From contig CAZUMS010000003.1 of the NCBI GenBank assembly GCA_964621525.1, forward strand, positions 120,141 through 184,140: DNA of 64,000 bases, written 5' to 3'. The notes beneath the pieces were generated by a model. It had not been told where the DNA came from and did no database searches. It was given only the letters and a program-made list of their open reading frames with translations. The stretch is from CAZMGV01 sp964621525 [NCBI: uncultured bacterium] (GTDB lineage: Bacteria; JAGRBM01). Below are positions 8,023 through 17,276 of the stretch, piece after piece. Both the position numbers and the translations under genes were made by a program. Position 1 is the first letter of the stretch. The number at the start of each line of letters is the position of its first letter.

Positions 8023-8051
8023 TTAATAATCGCCGCCGCTTGCGCCCACAA
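8023..8051 (-). promoter_or_regulatory. Candidate promoter of the TlpA-like gene
   Basis: On the minus strand TTGTGG (8051-8046) and TATTAA (8028-8023) are spaced by 17 bases. Transcription would begin only a few bases before ATG 8012, consistent with the missing ribosome-binding site. Confidence 0.35.
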
Positions 8052-8058
8052 GGGCTCC

Positions 8059-8086
8059 TTGACCCTTCCGACAGGGCAGGGATAAG
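8059..8086 (+). promoter_or_regulatory. Candidate promoter of the lysS operon
   Basis: TTGACC (8059-8064) and GATAAG (8081-8086) are spaced by 16 bases. The predicted leader of about 110 bases contains the inverted repeat CCGGAA-ggtt-TTCCGG (8165-8180), 25 bases before the lysS ATG. Confidence 0.45.
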
Positions 8087-8204
8087 GTCCGCCCGCTTTA
8101 ATCCGGGCCCTTTATTAGGAAAGAGGCCGGGCGGGTTCCCCCGAATTTCCCAGTGTTTAGCGACCCGGAAGGTTTTCCGGAACCGGCCGCCCCGGCGAAT
8201 CAGC

Positions 8205-9758
8205 ATGGAACAGGACAACGACCAGATCCGAGAACGCCGCAGGAAGCTCGAAGCCCTGCGGGCAGGGCCGGGACCGGCCTATCCCAACGGTTTCAGGCCG
8301 TCCCACCGGGCACGTTCGCTCCAGGACACCTACAAGGACACTCCGGCGGCGGAACTTGATGGCCTCCGGGAAAAGGTTTCGGTCGCGGGCCGTATCCGCG
8401 CCATCCGGCTGTTCGGCAAGGGCGGGTTCTTCCAGCTCCAGGACACGACCGGCAGGATCCAGCTTTTTGCCGACCAGTCGAAGCTGGGCGACGGCGGCAT
8501 GTCGCTCGCGAAGAATCTCGATATCGGCGATATCGTGGGCGCCGAGGGCGAGCTGTTCCGCAGCAAGACGGGCGAGCTCACGGTCCGCATGGACCGGATC
8601 CAGCTCATGACCAAGTGCCTGCACCCGCTGCCGGACAAATGGCACGGTCTTCAGGACGTGGAAGTGCGCTACCGGCAGCGCTACCTCGACCTCATCGTGA
8701 ACGACGAGGTCAGGGAGGTGTTCAGGAAGCGCTCCCGGATCGTCACCGCCATCCGTAACTACTTCACGGCCCGGGACTACCTCGAGGTCGAAACCCCGAT
8801 GATGCACACGCTCGTCACCGGGGCGAAGGCGAAGCCGTTCCGCACGCACCACAACACGCTGGATATGGACCTCGTGCTGCGGATCGCCCCCGAGCTGCAC
8901 CTGAAGCGTCTCGTCGCGGGCGGCTACGACCGGGTGTTCGAAATCAACCGGAACTTCCGCAACGAGGGCATCAGCACCCAGCACAACCCCGAGTTCACGA
9001 TGCTGGAGTTCTACGAGGCGTGGGCCACGTACGAAGACCTCATCGGGATCACCGAGGAGCTGTTCACGGGGCTCGCCCAGACGCTCCACGGCGGGACGAA
9101 GTTCACCTACCAGGGGCAGGAAGTGGACTTTAAGCGCCCCTGGAAGCGCATCGGCATGGAGCAGGCCGTCCGGGAAATCACCGGCAAAGGCTTGAAAGAC
9201 CTCGCCTCGATCACGGAGGCGGATTTCATCTCGATGCTGGAAAGCGAGCGCCTGCGGATCAAGCCGGACGAAAAGCCGTCCGACGTCCGGGCGCACATGC
9301 GCAAGATCGCGGCCGAAAGCTTCAACCGGACGCCCGAAGACCGCCTGACGGCGGTGTTCGAGGAGATCGTCGAGCCGACACTGATCCAGCCCACGTTCGT
9401 GACCGAGTATCCGACCGTGATCTCGCCGCTCTCCCGCCGGAACGACAGCCGCCCGGAGATCACCGACCGGTTCGAGCTGTTCATCACGGGCCGGGAGATC
9501 GCCAACGGCTTCTCCGAGCTGAACGATGCGGACGACCAGCGGGGCCGGTTCGAGGACCAGCTGAAGTCCCGCGAGGGCGGCGACGAGGAAGCCATGGACT
9601 ACGACTCGGACTACATCCGGGCGCTCGAGTACGGCCTGCCGCCAACCGCCGGCGAGGGCATCGGCATCGACCGGCTGGTCATGCTGCTCACGGACCAGCC
9701 CTCGATTCGCGACGTGATCCTGTTCCCCCTGCTCCGGCACCATCAGGAGCCCAAATGA
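8205..9758 (+). CDS. lysS: Lysyl-tRNA synthetase, class II
   Basis: This 517-residue enzyme charges tRNA-Lys with lysine in the cytoplasm. The N-terminal OB-fold anticodon-binding domain (about residues 55-160) is followed by the class II catalytic domain. Motif 2 is F-R-N-E-G-I-S-x-x-H-N-P-E-F near residue 260 and motif 3 is G-I-G-I-D-R-L-V-M-L near residue 490. The length fits the family. I chose ATG 8205 because the upstream reading frame overlaps the divergent TlpA gene and lacks homology. lysS opens a four-gene unit with lolC/E, lolD and bamA, joined by overlaps of 4 to 8 bases. This order is familiar from deltaproteobacteria. Confidence 0.95.
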   Translation: MEQDNDQIRERRRKLEALRAGPGPAYPNGFRPSHRARSLQDTYKDTPAAELDGLREKVSVAGRIRAIRLFGKGGFFQLQDTTGRIQLFADQSKLGDGGMSLAKNLDIGDIVGAEGELFRSKTGELTVRMDRIQLMTKCLHPLPDKWHGLQDVEVRYRQRYLDLIVNDEVREVFRKRSRIVTAIRNYFTARDYLEVETPMMHTLVTGAKAKPFRTHHNTLDMDLVLRIAPELHLKRLVAGGYDRVFEINRNFRNEGISTQHNPEFTMLEFYEAWATYEDLIGITEELFTGLAQTLHGGTKFTYQGQEVDFKRPWKRIGMEQAVREITGKGLKDLASITEADFISMLESERLRIKPDEKPSDVRAHMRKIAAESFNRTPEDRLTAVFEEIVEPTLIQPTFVTEYPTVISPLSRRNDSRPEITDRFELFITGREIANGFSELNDADDQRGRFEDQLKSREGGDEEAMDYDSDYIRALEYGLPPTAGEGIGIDRLVMLLTDQPSIRDVILFPLLRHHQEPK

Positions 9759-11065
9759 GCTGGACCTGGTGGGTGGCTCGCCGCTACCTGCTCGGCCGCT
9801 CGCGGGCGGCCTTTTCGTTCCAGACATCTGTGGGAATCCTGTCCGTCGCCCTGGGCGTCGCCGCGCTCCTTATCGTTCAGGCCGTTATGGCGGGGTTCAT
9901 GCAAAACCTGCGGGACCTCATGCTGGGCGCAAGGCCGCACATCCTCGTCTCCTACGAGTCGGGTTTCAGCCGTCTCCAGCTCCCCGACTGGGAGAAAACC
10001 CAGCAGGAGGTCGAGACCGTGCCGGGCGTCGTCGCCAGCGCGCCGTTCTTCCAGCGGGACGCCATGCTGACGAACGGGGACGAAGTTGCCGGCATCCAGC
10101 TCTTCGGCGTCGTGCCCGAGGATATCCTGCGGGCATCGATCCTGGGCGAGAAGATGCGGGACGGGAGCTTCCTGAACCTGAACGGCACGGGAAGCGAGAA
10201 CGTCTCGCCGTCCGCCCAGCGCGCTATCGAAAGCCGCAAGGACCTGCCGCCCATCGTCCTGGGCAGCATCCTCGCCGAAAACCTGTTCGTGAGCACCGGC
10301 GACGAGGTGACGGTGATCTGTCCCCTGTGCGGTATCGGCCCCACGGGCCCTACAGCCCGGCCCCGCAAGTTCGTCGTCGTCGGCATCTACAAGCTCGGTT
10401 TCATCGAATATGACTCCATGCTGGCCTTCACGGCCCTTTCGACGGCGCAGGATTTCTTCGAGCCCGGCCTTCCGCCCGAGGACCGCTACGTGACCGGCAT
10501 CCAGGTACGCATCGGCGACGTGGACCGGGCTCCGGAGATTTCCGGCGAGATCATGCGGCGGGCCATGACCGAGTGGGACAACCCACGCCTGAGGGCCCGG
10601 AGCTGGCAGGAATCGTTCGGCGACCTGTTCAAGGCGCTGGCGTTCGAGAAGCTGGGCCTGTTCATCGTCGTGCTCATCATCGTCATCGTCGCGAGCTTCA
10701 ATATCGCCGGGTCGATGATCGTCCTCGTCCGGGAGAAGATCCAGGACATCGCCATCCTGAAGGCCATGGGCGCCACGAACACTTCGGTCCAGCGGGTGTT
10801 CCTGTTCACCGGGGCATTCATCGGCCTTGTGGGCACCCTCGCCGGGCTCCTGCTGGGGCTCGGCCTGTGCTGGCTCGAATCGACGTTCCATCTCGTGCCT
10901 ATCGACCCGGCCGTCTACCAGATGGACCACCTCCCGCTGCTTGTCCGGTTCGACGACGTGATCTGGGTGGTGGCGGCCCCGGTGTTTGTGACGACGCTGG
11001 CAGCCCTGTTCCCCTCGCTCCAGGCGGGGCGGCTCACCCCGGCGGAGGCGCTCCGCAATGAGTGA
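9755..11065 (+). CDS. Lipoprotein-releasing ABC permease, LolC/LolE family
   Basis: The 436-residue permease belongs to the LolC/LolE branch of the FtsX/MacB family. Transmembrane helix 1 is at about residues 23-48, a large periplasmic domain fills about 50-290, and three helices near 305-330, 345-370 and 400-425 close the protein. The N-terminal A-R-R-Y-L-x-x-R-S and the C-terminal P-A-E-A-L-R are typical. With LolD it extracts mature lipoproteins from the inner membrane for transport to the outer membrane. Only one permease gene is present, so it may form a homodimer (LolF-like). A C-P-L-C-G insertion in the periplasmic domain is unusual. It overlaps lysS by four bases and lolD by eight. 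Confidence 0.9.
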   Translation: MSWTWWVARRYLLGRSRAAFSFQTSVGILSVALGVAALLIVQAVMAGFMQNLRDLMLGARPHILVSYESGFSRLQLPDWEKTQQEVETVPGVVASAPFFQRDAMLTNGDEVAGIQLFGVVPEDILRASILGEKMRDGSFLNLNGTGSENVSPSAQRAIESRKDLPPIVLGSILAENLFVSTGDEVTVICPLCGIGPTGPTARPRKFVVVGIYKLGFIEYDSMLAFTALSTAQDFFEPGLPPEDRYVTGIQVRIGDVDRAPEISGEIMRRAMTEWDNPRLRARSWQESFGDLFKALAFEKLGLFIVVLIIVIVASFNIAGSMIVLVREKIQDIAILKAMGATNTSVQRVFLFTGAFIGLVGTLAGLLLGLGLCWLESTFHLVPIDPAVYQMDHLPLLVRFDDVIWVVAAPVFVTTLAALFPSLQAGRLTPAEALRNE

Positions 11066-11744
11066 GCCGGTGATCAGTGCCCGCGGGCTCAGCAAGCACT
11101 TCGACCTCGGCGGCCGGACGGTGCCCGTGCTCCATGGCATCGACCTCGATGTGAAGGCCGGCGAGCGGCTCGGCGTCGTGGGCGTCTCGGGCGTCGGCAA
11201 AACGACCCTGCTCCATGTGCTCGGCACCCTCGAGCGGCCGAGCGCGGGCACCCTCACCGTCGCCGGAACGGATGTGACGAAACTCGGCGAAGATTCCCTG
11301 CCGGCCTTCCGTGGCGCGAACCTCGGGTTCGTCTTCCAGGCGCATCATCTCCTGCCGGAGTTCACCGCCCTCGAGAACGTCATGATGCAGGGGCTCATCG
11401 CCGGGCGGCCGCGGGAGTTCGTCGAACGCGAGGCCCGGTCGCTTCTCGACCGGCTGGGCCTCGAAGGCCGCTACGATCACCGCCCCAAGGAACTCTCGGG
11501 CGGCGAGCAGCAGAGAGTCGCCATCGCGCGGGCGCTGCTCCTCAAGCCCCGGATCGTCCTCGCCGACGAGCCCACGGGCAACCTCGATACGCACACGGCG
11601 GAGGAGATCCACCACCTGCTGGTCCGCCTGAACGAGGAAGACGGCACGACCTTTGTCATCGTCACCCATTCGCCCGCCCTCGCCGCCCTGATGACCCGGC
11701 GGATCACGATCGTGGACGGCCGGATCGCGGAGGCCACGAGTTGA
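11058..11744 (+). CDS. lolD: Lipoprotein-releasing ABC ATPase LolD
   Basis: The 228-residue ATPase powers the preceding LolC/E-type permease. Walker A is G-V-S-G-V-G-K-T-T near residue 42, the ABC signature is L-S-G-G-E-Q-Q-R near 144, Walker B is I-V-L-A-D-E-P near 165, and the switch histidine is in V-T-H-S near 200. The family's second glycine run is slightly altered (GVSGVGKT in place of GxSGSGKS). This detail does not remove any catalytic residue. It acts at the cytoplasmic face of the inner membrane. Position between the permease and bamA supports assignment to lipoprotein transport and not to a MacB-type exporter. Confidence 0.9.
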   Translation: MSEPVISARGLSKHFDLGGRTVPVLHGIDLDVKAGERLGVVGVSGVGKTTLLHVLGTLERPSAGTLTVAGTDVTKLGEDSLPAFRGANLGFVFQAHHLLPEFTALENVMMQGLIAGRPREFVEREARSLLDRLGLEGRYDHRPKELSGGEQQRVAIARALLLKPRIVLADEPTGNLDTHTAEEIHHLLVRLNEEDGTTFVIVTHSPALAALMTRRITIVDGRIAEATS

Positions 11745-14137
11745 GCCGTTTCTTCCACGTCCTCCTGCTGGCCCTGGTCCTCGCCCTCCCCGCTAGCCTG
11801 ATGGCCCAGGCCCCCGCTCCGGCGGCGCCGCCGGAGTCCCCCGTGCCGCCGTCGGTATTCGACCTGCCGCCCGCCGGGGAGACGATCGTGGACATCCATG
11901 TTCGCGGGAACCTGCGGGTCGATCCCGAGCTGATCCGCCAGCGGACGAGAACCCGCGCGGGAACGAAGCTGAACCGCCGCTATCTGGCCGAGGACATCCG
12001 CACGCTCTGGAAGATGGGCTGGTTCGAGGACATCCGGATCGAATGGGAGACGGCGGACGGCGGCATCCGCCTCATCTACGTCATCAAGGAACGGCCCACG
12101 GTCAGCGCCATCAAGTTCCAGGGCAACGACGACATCGGCGACGACAAGCTGAAGGAGGACCTCCAGTTCAAGGTGAACTCGGTCTACTCGCCATCGGCGG
12201 TGGACAAGACGGTGGAGCGCATCCGCCGCCGCTACGAGCAGGAGGGGCATTTCCTCGCCTCGATCCGCACGGAGATCGAGCCCGCCGAAGGCCAGAACAC
12301 CATCCGGGTGGTGTTCCATATCGACGAGAGCGACAAGATCCGGATCCGCCGCATCCGGTTCATCGGCAACAAGGCGTTCGGGGAGGACGCGCTGAAAAAC
12401 GAGCTCCAGACCAAGGAGCAGCACATGTTCTCGTGGTTCACCGACCGGGGGAACTACGTGCGCGAGATGCTCCTCTACGACGCCCTGAAGCTCAAGAACT
12501 TCTACCTCGACAACGGTTACGTGGACGCCAAGATCTCGGACCCTGTCGTGGAGCTCGCCGAGAGCCGGCAGGCGCTCTATGTGACGTTCAGTATCGTCGA
12601 GGGCAAGCAGTACAAGATCGACGCCGTCCAGGTGACGGGTGACCTGATCCGGAGCGAAGACGAGCTCCGCTCGGCGCTGGGCACGAAACCGGGCCTCATC
12701 TTCTCCCGCTCGAAACTGCTGGAGGACCAGGCCGCGCTGGAACGCGTCTACGGCGACGAATCCTACGCCTTCGCGAACGTGACCCTGATTCCGAAGCCGA
12801 AGGACGTGGAGAGCGAGACGCCGCAGATCGACCTCGAGATCAACATCGACAAGGGCCCGCAGGTGTCGGTCCGGCGGGTGCATATCAGCGGCAACTCCAA
12901 GACCCGCGACAACGTGATCCGCCGCGAGGTGCGGCTCGCCGAGGGCGAAAAGTACAGCACGTCGGCGCTCGAGAAGTCACAGCAGAAGATCCGCCAGCTC
13001 GGCTTCTTCGACGAAGTGGAGTTCACCAAGGAGCGCGTGCCGGGCTCGCCCGATCAGATCGACATCCGATTCACGGTGACGGAGCGGTCCACGGGCTCCC
13101 TGAACCTGGGCGGCGGTTATTCATCGCTGGACGGCCTGTTCGTCTTCTCCCAGATCCAGCAGCAGAACCTGTTCGGCCGAGGCCAGTCGCTCTCCTTCAG
13201 CGGCCAGCTCGGCAAGCGGAGCAAGGTGATCCAGCTCCAGTACCGGGACCCCCGGTTCTACGACAGCTACTGGGGCTATAGCGTCTCGGGCGAGGCGTCC
13301 CAGCGGAAGTTCTTCGACTTCGAGACGCTCCGCGTGGGCGGCCAGATCGGCGTGTCGTACGATTTCACGAGCATCAGTCCGGCGTTCGACGGTTTCGCCG
13401 CCAGCATCGGGTTTTTCGGCTTCCGGACAAAGCTGACGGGCCTCTCGCCGAGCCTCGTCGCCCTCGGCGACCGGATCCGCAACGACACGGTGAAGACCGG
13501 TTTCGACTTCGGCGTGGTTCTGAACCGGCTGGACGACAACATCGACCCGTCGCGAGGCCACCGCCATTCGGCGCGGTTCCAGACCGCCGTCAACGTGTTC
13601 GGCGTGGACCCGTCGGTCGTCTCGCACTTCAACATGTACGAATTCACCGGCACCTATTTCAAGCCGCTGTTCTGGAACGTGATCGGCGTCGCCAAGTGGC
13701 AGATGCGGTTCCTTCAGCGGCGGGAGAGCTTCTTCCTGCTGATCGAGGAGCGTTTCTTCGGCGGCGGCATCGACAACCTGCGCGGCTATGACAGTGCCTC
13801 GGTGAGCCCCTTCGACGTGGGCCAGAGCGGACAGGCCGTCCGCATCGGCGGCGACAAGGAAGGCTACGTCTCCGGCGAGCTGGTGTTCCCGATCTACAAG
13901 CCGGCGCGCCTCAAGGGCGTCGTCTTCGTGGATGCCGGCAACGTTTATGCCGATAACCAGTTCATCTTCTCGGCCCCCTGGCTCGTGGACGTGGGCGGCG
14001 GCATCCGGTGGTTCTCCCCGGTAGGCCCGATCCGCCTCGAACTCGGCGTGCCCCTCGTGAAGCCGAAGTATCTCACTGCTGACGGCAGCGGCTTCAGCGC
14101 CCCCGTCTTCAACTTCACCATCGGTCAGCTGTTCTGA
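11741..14137 (+). CDS. bamA: Outer membrane assembly factor BamA
   Basis: The 798-residue protein inserts beta-barrel proteins into the outer membrane. A TTG start overlaps the lolD stop by four bases and gives a signal peptide cleaved after about residue 23 (L-M-A-Q-A). Five POTRA domains can be followed between about residues 45 and 440, each starting with an xIxxxG(N/D) strand. The remaining 350 residues form a 16-strand barrel. The loop-6 motif L-R-G-Y-D is near residue 685 and the chain ends in phenylalanine, as required for barrel recognition. No skp/ompH gene follows, unlike many relatives. Its end overlaps the convergent P-type ATPase by 13 bases. Confidence 0.95.
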   Translation: MSRFFHVLLLALVLALPASLMAQAPAPAAPPESPVPPSVFDLPPAGETIVDIHVRGNLRVDPELIRQRTRTRAGTKLNRRYLAEDIRTLWKMGWFEDIRIEWETADGGIRLIYVIKERPTVSAIKFQGNDDIGDDKLKEDLQFKVNSVYSPSAVDKTVERIRRRYEQEGHFLASIRTEIEPAEGQNTIRVVFHIDESDKIRIRRIRFIGNKAFGEDALKNELQTKEQHMFSWFTDRGNYVREMLLYDALKLKNFYLDNGYVDAKISDPVVELAESRQALYVTFSIVEGKQYKIDAVQVTGDLIRSEDELRSALGTKPGLIFSRSKLLEDQAALERVYGDESYAFANVTLIPKPKDVESETPQIDLEINIDKGPQVSVRRVHISGNSKTRDNVIRREVRLAEGEKYSTSALEKSQQKIRQLGFFDEVEFTKERVPGSPDQIDIRFTVTERSTGSLNLGGGYSSLDGLFVFSQIQQQNLFGRGQSLSFSGQLGKRSKVIQLQYRDPRFYDSYWGYSVSGEASQRKFFDFETLRVGGQIGVSYDFTSISPAFDGFAASIGFFGFRTKLTGLSPSLVALGDRIRNDTVKTGFDFGVVLNRLDDNIDPSRGHRHSARFQTAVNVFGVDPSVVSHFNMYEFTGTYFKPLFWNVIGVAKWQMRFLQRRESFFLLIEERFFGGGIDNLRGYDSASVSPFDVGQSGQAVRIGGDKEGYVSGELVFPIYKPARLKGVVFVDAGNVYADNQFIFSAPWLVDVGGGIRWFSPVGPIRLELGVPLVKPKYLTADGSGFSAPVFNFTIGQLF

Positions 14138-16905
14138 GCGGCAGCGCCCGGCCAGCGGTTTCTGACCAGTTTTTCCAGCGAGATCACCGGCAGGATCAGC
14201 GCCCCGGCGGCGGCCGAGAGCAGGAGGTCTTTTGCCTCGATGGGCTTCGTGCCGAACAGCCCGTTCATGGGCTCCGCGTAGACGAAGACGAGGTGCAGCA
14301 CCGTCATCGCCCCGATGCCGAGGAATACGGTCGGGTTCGAGAAGATGCCGATCTCGAGGATCGAGTCGAGCAGGGACCGGCAGTTCAGCAGATAGAAGAT
14401 CTGGAAGAAGATCACCGTCGTCACGGCGATGGTCTGGGCTTCCGCAACCGCGGCAGCTGCGTCCACCCCGGCTGAAAGCTCATCCGCATAGACGTACTCG
14501 AACATGACCACGGCGACGGCTGCCATGAGCAATGAGGCTGTGACTGTGCGGAAGATCATGAACCGGCCGAGAAGCGGAGCGTCCGGGTCCCTGGGGCCCC
14601 GGCTCATGAGATTCCGTTCGGGGGCCTCGAACGCGAGCGGGAGCGCCAGCGCCACGGCCGATACGAGGTTGATCCAGAGGAGCTGGGTAGGGCTCACGGG
14701 CAGGAGCAGCTCTTTCGTCGCAGGATCGAACGGGAAGAACATCACTGCCCAGATCAGGATGAAGGCGAGTCCGAGGTTCGCCGGGAGCACGAAGGCCAGC
14801 GACTTGATCAGGTTGTCGTAGACCCGGCGGCCTTCCTCGACGGCGGCGGCGATGGAAGCGAAATTGTCGTCCGTCAGGATGACGTCGGAGGCCTCCTTGG
14901 ACACGGACGTCCCGGTGATCCCCATGGCGACGCCGATATTCGCCTGCTTCAGGGCCGGGGCGTCGTTCACGCCGTCGCCGGTCATGGCGACGATGGAACC
15001 CGACGCCTGGATCGCCTTTACGAGCCGGAGCTTATGCTCGGGCGCGACGCGGGCGAACACATTGGCCTCTTTTACCCGGACGGCCAGCTCTTCATCGCTC
15101 ATTTTCCCGATCTCGCGGCCTGAGAACGAGGGCTGGCCGGCCTTGTGAATGCCGATTTGCTCGCCGATGGCACCCGCCGTGATGAGGTGATCGCCGGTGA
15201 TCATCTTCACGGCGATTCCGGCGCGCTGGCAGGCGGCAATGGCCGTAACCGCCTCCTCACGGGGCGGATCGATCATCGCCTGGAGACCGAGGAGTTCGAG
15301 GCCCCCTTCCTCCACATGGGCCATCGTGAGGTCTTTCAGCCCCGTTCCGAGCCGTTTGCGGGCGAAGGCGAGCACTCGCATCCCCCGGGCGGCGTACTCC
15401 TCCACCTTCGCATGCGTCTGCGGCGGCGCGTCCTTGCATTTAGGGAGCAGCACTTCAGGGGCGCCCTTCACGAACGCCACGGATTCGCCGTCGATCTCGT
15501 GCAGGGTAGCCATGAACTGGTAGTCCGATTCGAACGGAATGCAGTCGATCCGGGCGTGAACGCGCCGGAGTTCGACCGGGTCGAAACCGCCCTTCAGGGC
15601 AGAGACGACGAGGGCGATCTCGGTCGGGTCGCCGGAAGTTTTCACCGTGTCGCCTTCGAGGCTCACGGCTGAATCGTTGCAGAGCGCCCCCGCGATGAGG
15701 AGCCGGTGCAGGTATACGTCCGGGTCCTCTTCCGTGGCCCGGGCGGAAAGGATCCGGCCGTCCGGCCGGTAGCCGATGCCGGTGACGTGATAATCGTGGC
15801 CGTGGGGCGTCCAGAGCGCCTGTACGGTCATCTCGTTCCGGGTCAGCGTGCCGGTCTTGTCGGAGCAGATGACCGAAGTGGAGCCGAGGGTTTCCACAGC
15901 CGGGAGCTTGCGGATGATCGCCCGGCGGCGGGCCATCCGCTGGACACCGACCGCGAGCGCGATGGAAAGGATCGCCGGGAGGCCTTCCGGGATGGCGCCG
16001 ACGGCAAGCGCGATGGCGAAGATCGCCGTCTCGCGGACTGCCGTGAAGGCATCGATCCCCGCCACGTTCATCGTGCGGATGGAGCCCACGACGAGCAGCA
16101 GCGCCGAGGCGGCGACAATGGCGACGGAGATGGTGAAACCGATTTTCTCCAGCGATTTCGTTAACGGCGTCTCGAGCTGGATCGTTTCCTGGAGAAGGCT
16201 CGAAATCCGGCCGAGTTCGGTGTGCCTCGCCGTCGCCACGACGATGCCGCTTCCGGTGCCGAAGGTGACGAGCGAACCCGCGAAGGCGAGGTTCGTCCGG
16301 TCGCCGAGTTCGAGATCCGTCTCCAGCGGCGGGATCGTCTTCGGAACCGGTACCGACTCGCCCGTGAGCGCCGACTCCTGGATCTGGAGGTTCTTCACCT
16401 CGAACAGCCGGAGATCCGCCGGCACACGGTCACCCGACGCGAGCAGCACGACGTCGCCCGGCACGAGTTCTTCCGCCGGGATCGACATGCGGACGCCCGC
16501 CCTGAGTACGTGCACGTTGTGGGGCACCATGCGCGAGAGGGCATCGATGGCCTGTCCGGCCTTATACTCCTGGAAGAACCCGATCAGGGCGTTCAGGACG
16601 ACGACGACGAGAATCACGAGGCCGTTCTTCGCGCCGTCTTCGGGGTCGGCCACGAAGGCGACAGCCGCCGAGACCAGCAGGATCCAGATCAGCGGGTTGT
16701 TGATCTGGCGCCAGAGGAGGTCGAGGGGGCCGTCACGGCGGCCCCTGGGCAGCGTGTTCGGCCCGTGAAGCTCGAGCCGGCGGGCGGCCTCGGGGCCTGC
16801 AAGGCCGCTCCGGGACGACGCCAGAGACCCGATGACCGCATCGGCGGTCTTGTCGTGGAACGTGACGGTTTCAGGTGAAATTGCGGAACGGGGCGAACTG
16901 CTCAT
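14125..16905 (-). CDS. P2-type cation-transporting ATPase
   Basis: This is a 926-residue P-type ATPase with all core motifs: T-G-E-S (actuator), P-E-G-L-P in M4, the phosphorylation motif D-K-T-G-T-L-T near residue 350, K-G-A-P-E in the nucleotide domain and T-G-D-G-V-N-D-A-P at the hinge. The N-terminal cation-ATPase domain and about ten membrane spans fit the P2 group. M6 reads N-L-V-S-A-V-A-L-A-L-P-L-A-F-E, closer to bacterial Pma1/PacL-like pumps than to animal SERCA, so the ion (Ca2+, Mn2+ or a monovalent cation) is open. AGGAG lies eight bases before the ATG. A 20-bp palindrome lies about 60 bases upstream. Confidence 0.9.
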   Translation of the reverse strand: MSSSPRSAISPETVTFHDKTADAVIGSLASSRSGLAGPEAARRLELHGPNTLPRGRRDGPLDLLWRQINNPLIWILLVSAAVAFVADPEDGAKNGLVILVVVVLNALIGFFQEYKAGQAIDALSRMVPHNVHVLRAGVRMSIPAEELVPGDVVLLASGDRVPADLRLFEVKNLQIQESALTGESVPVPKTIPPLETDLELGDRTNLAFAGSLVTFGTGSGIVVATARHTELGRISSLLQETIQLETPLTKSLEKIGFTISVAIVAASALLLVVGSIRTMNVAGIDAFTAVRETAIFAIALAVGAIPEGLPAILSIALAVGVQRMARRRAIIRKLPAVETLGSTSVICSDKTGTLTRNEMTVQALWTPHGHDYHVTGIGYRPDGRILSARATEEDPDVYLHRLLIAGALCNDSAVSLEGDTVKTSGDPTEIALVVSALKGGFDPVELRRVHARIDCIPFESDYQFMATLHEIDGESVAFVKGAPEVLLPKCKDAPPQTHAKVEEYAARGMRVLAFARKRLGTGLKDLTMAHVEEGGLELLGLQAMIDPPREEAVTAIAACQRAGIAVKMITGDHLITAGAIGEQIGIHKAGQPSFSGREIGKMSDEELAVRVKEANVFARVAPEHKLRLVKAIQASGSIVAMTGDGVNDAPALKQANIGVAMGITGTSVSKEASDVILTDDNFASIAAAVEEGRRVYDNLIKSLAFVLPANLGLAFILIWAVMFFPFDPATKELLLPVSPTQLLWINLVSAVALALPLAFEAPERNLMSRGPRDPDAPLLGRFMIFRTVTASLLMAAVAVVMFEYVYADELSAGVDAAAAVAEAQTIAVTTVIFFQIFYLLNCRSLLDSILEIGIFSNPTVFLGIGAMTVLHLVFVYAEPMNGLFGTKPIEAKDLLLSAAAGALILPVISLEKLVRNRWPGAAAQNS

Positions 16906-16963
16906 TGGACATGCTCCTAGACGGTGATATCTAAAAGCAGTCTCGCGCTTGTTCCTATGACCG

Positions 16964-16983
16964 AGGTTCTACCGGGAGAACCT
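16964..16983. promoter_or_regulatory. 20-bp inverted repeat upstream of the ATPase gene
   Basis: AGGTTCT (16964-16970) and AGAACCT (16977-16983) are perfect 7-bp arms with a six-base centre, located about 60-78 bases before the ATPase start. The layout fits an operator for a dimeric regulator. The remaining gene-free bases from 16906 to 17210 show no other clear signal. Confidence 0.4.
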
Positions 16984-17210
16984 GTGCTGACGATCATGGG
17001 ACCCGGCATTTCTCCGCCGGGGGCTACTCCCCACTTGCTGGCGCATTAATGGCAGCTCTTCGGGGCCGAATCAACAGGCCGCTTCTGCCGGCGGGCAGTT
17101 CCGGTATCCTGAACCCATGGATTTCAGCAGCCGAAGCACGCTTGTAATGGCCGTGCTGGGAAGCGCCCTGTGGCCGCTGTTCGGCGCCGGTTTCAGCATC
17201 CGTCACCTGT

Positions 17211-17251
17211 AAAAGACGAAACCCGGCCCTCCCAGGGGGAGGAACCGGGTT
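17211..17251 (-). terminator. Intrinsic terminator after the SCP2 gene
   Basis: AACCCGG (17220-17226) pairs with CCGGGTT (17245-17251), with an inner CCTCCC/GGGAGG stem. Read on the minus strand, the hairpin is followed by TTTCGTCTTTT. It ends the acyl-CoA dehydrogenase/SCP2 transcript. Confidence 0.7.
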
Positions 17252-17276
17252 CCGGCCTGTAAGCCTCAGCAGCGGA

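Noticed and set aside
8157-9827. Long minus-strand frame opposite lysS
   Set aside because: It lies wholly over lysS, whose motifs are unmistakable, and shows no recognisable domain.
17117-17212. 31-codon hydrophobic frame on the plus strand
   Set aside because: There is no ribosome-binding site or promoter, and its end overlaps the terminator of the minus-strand SCP2 gene.
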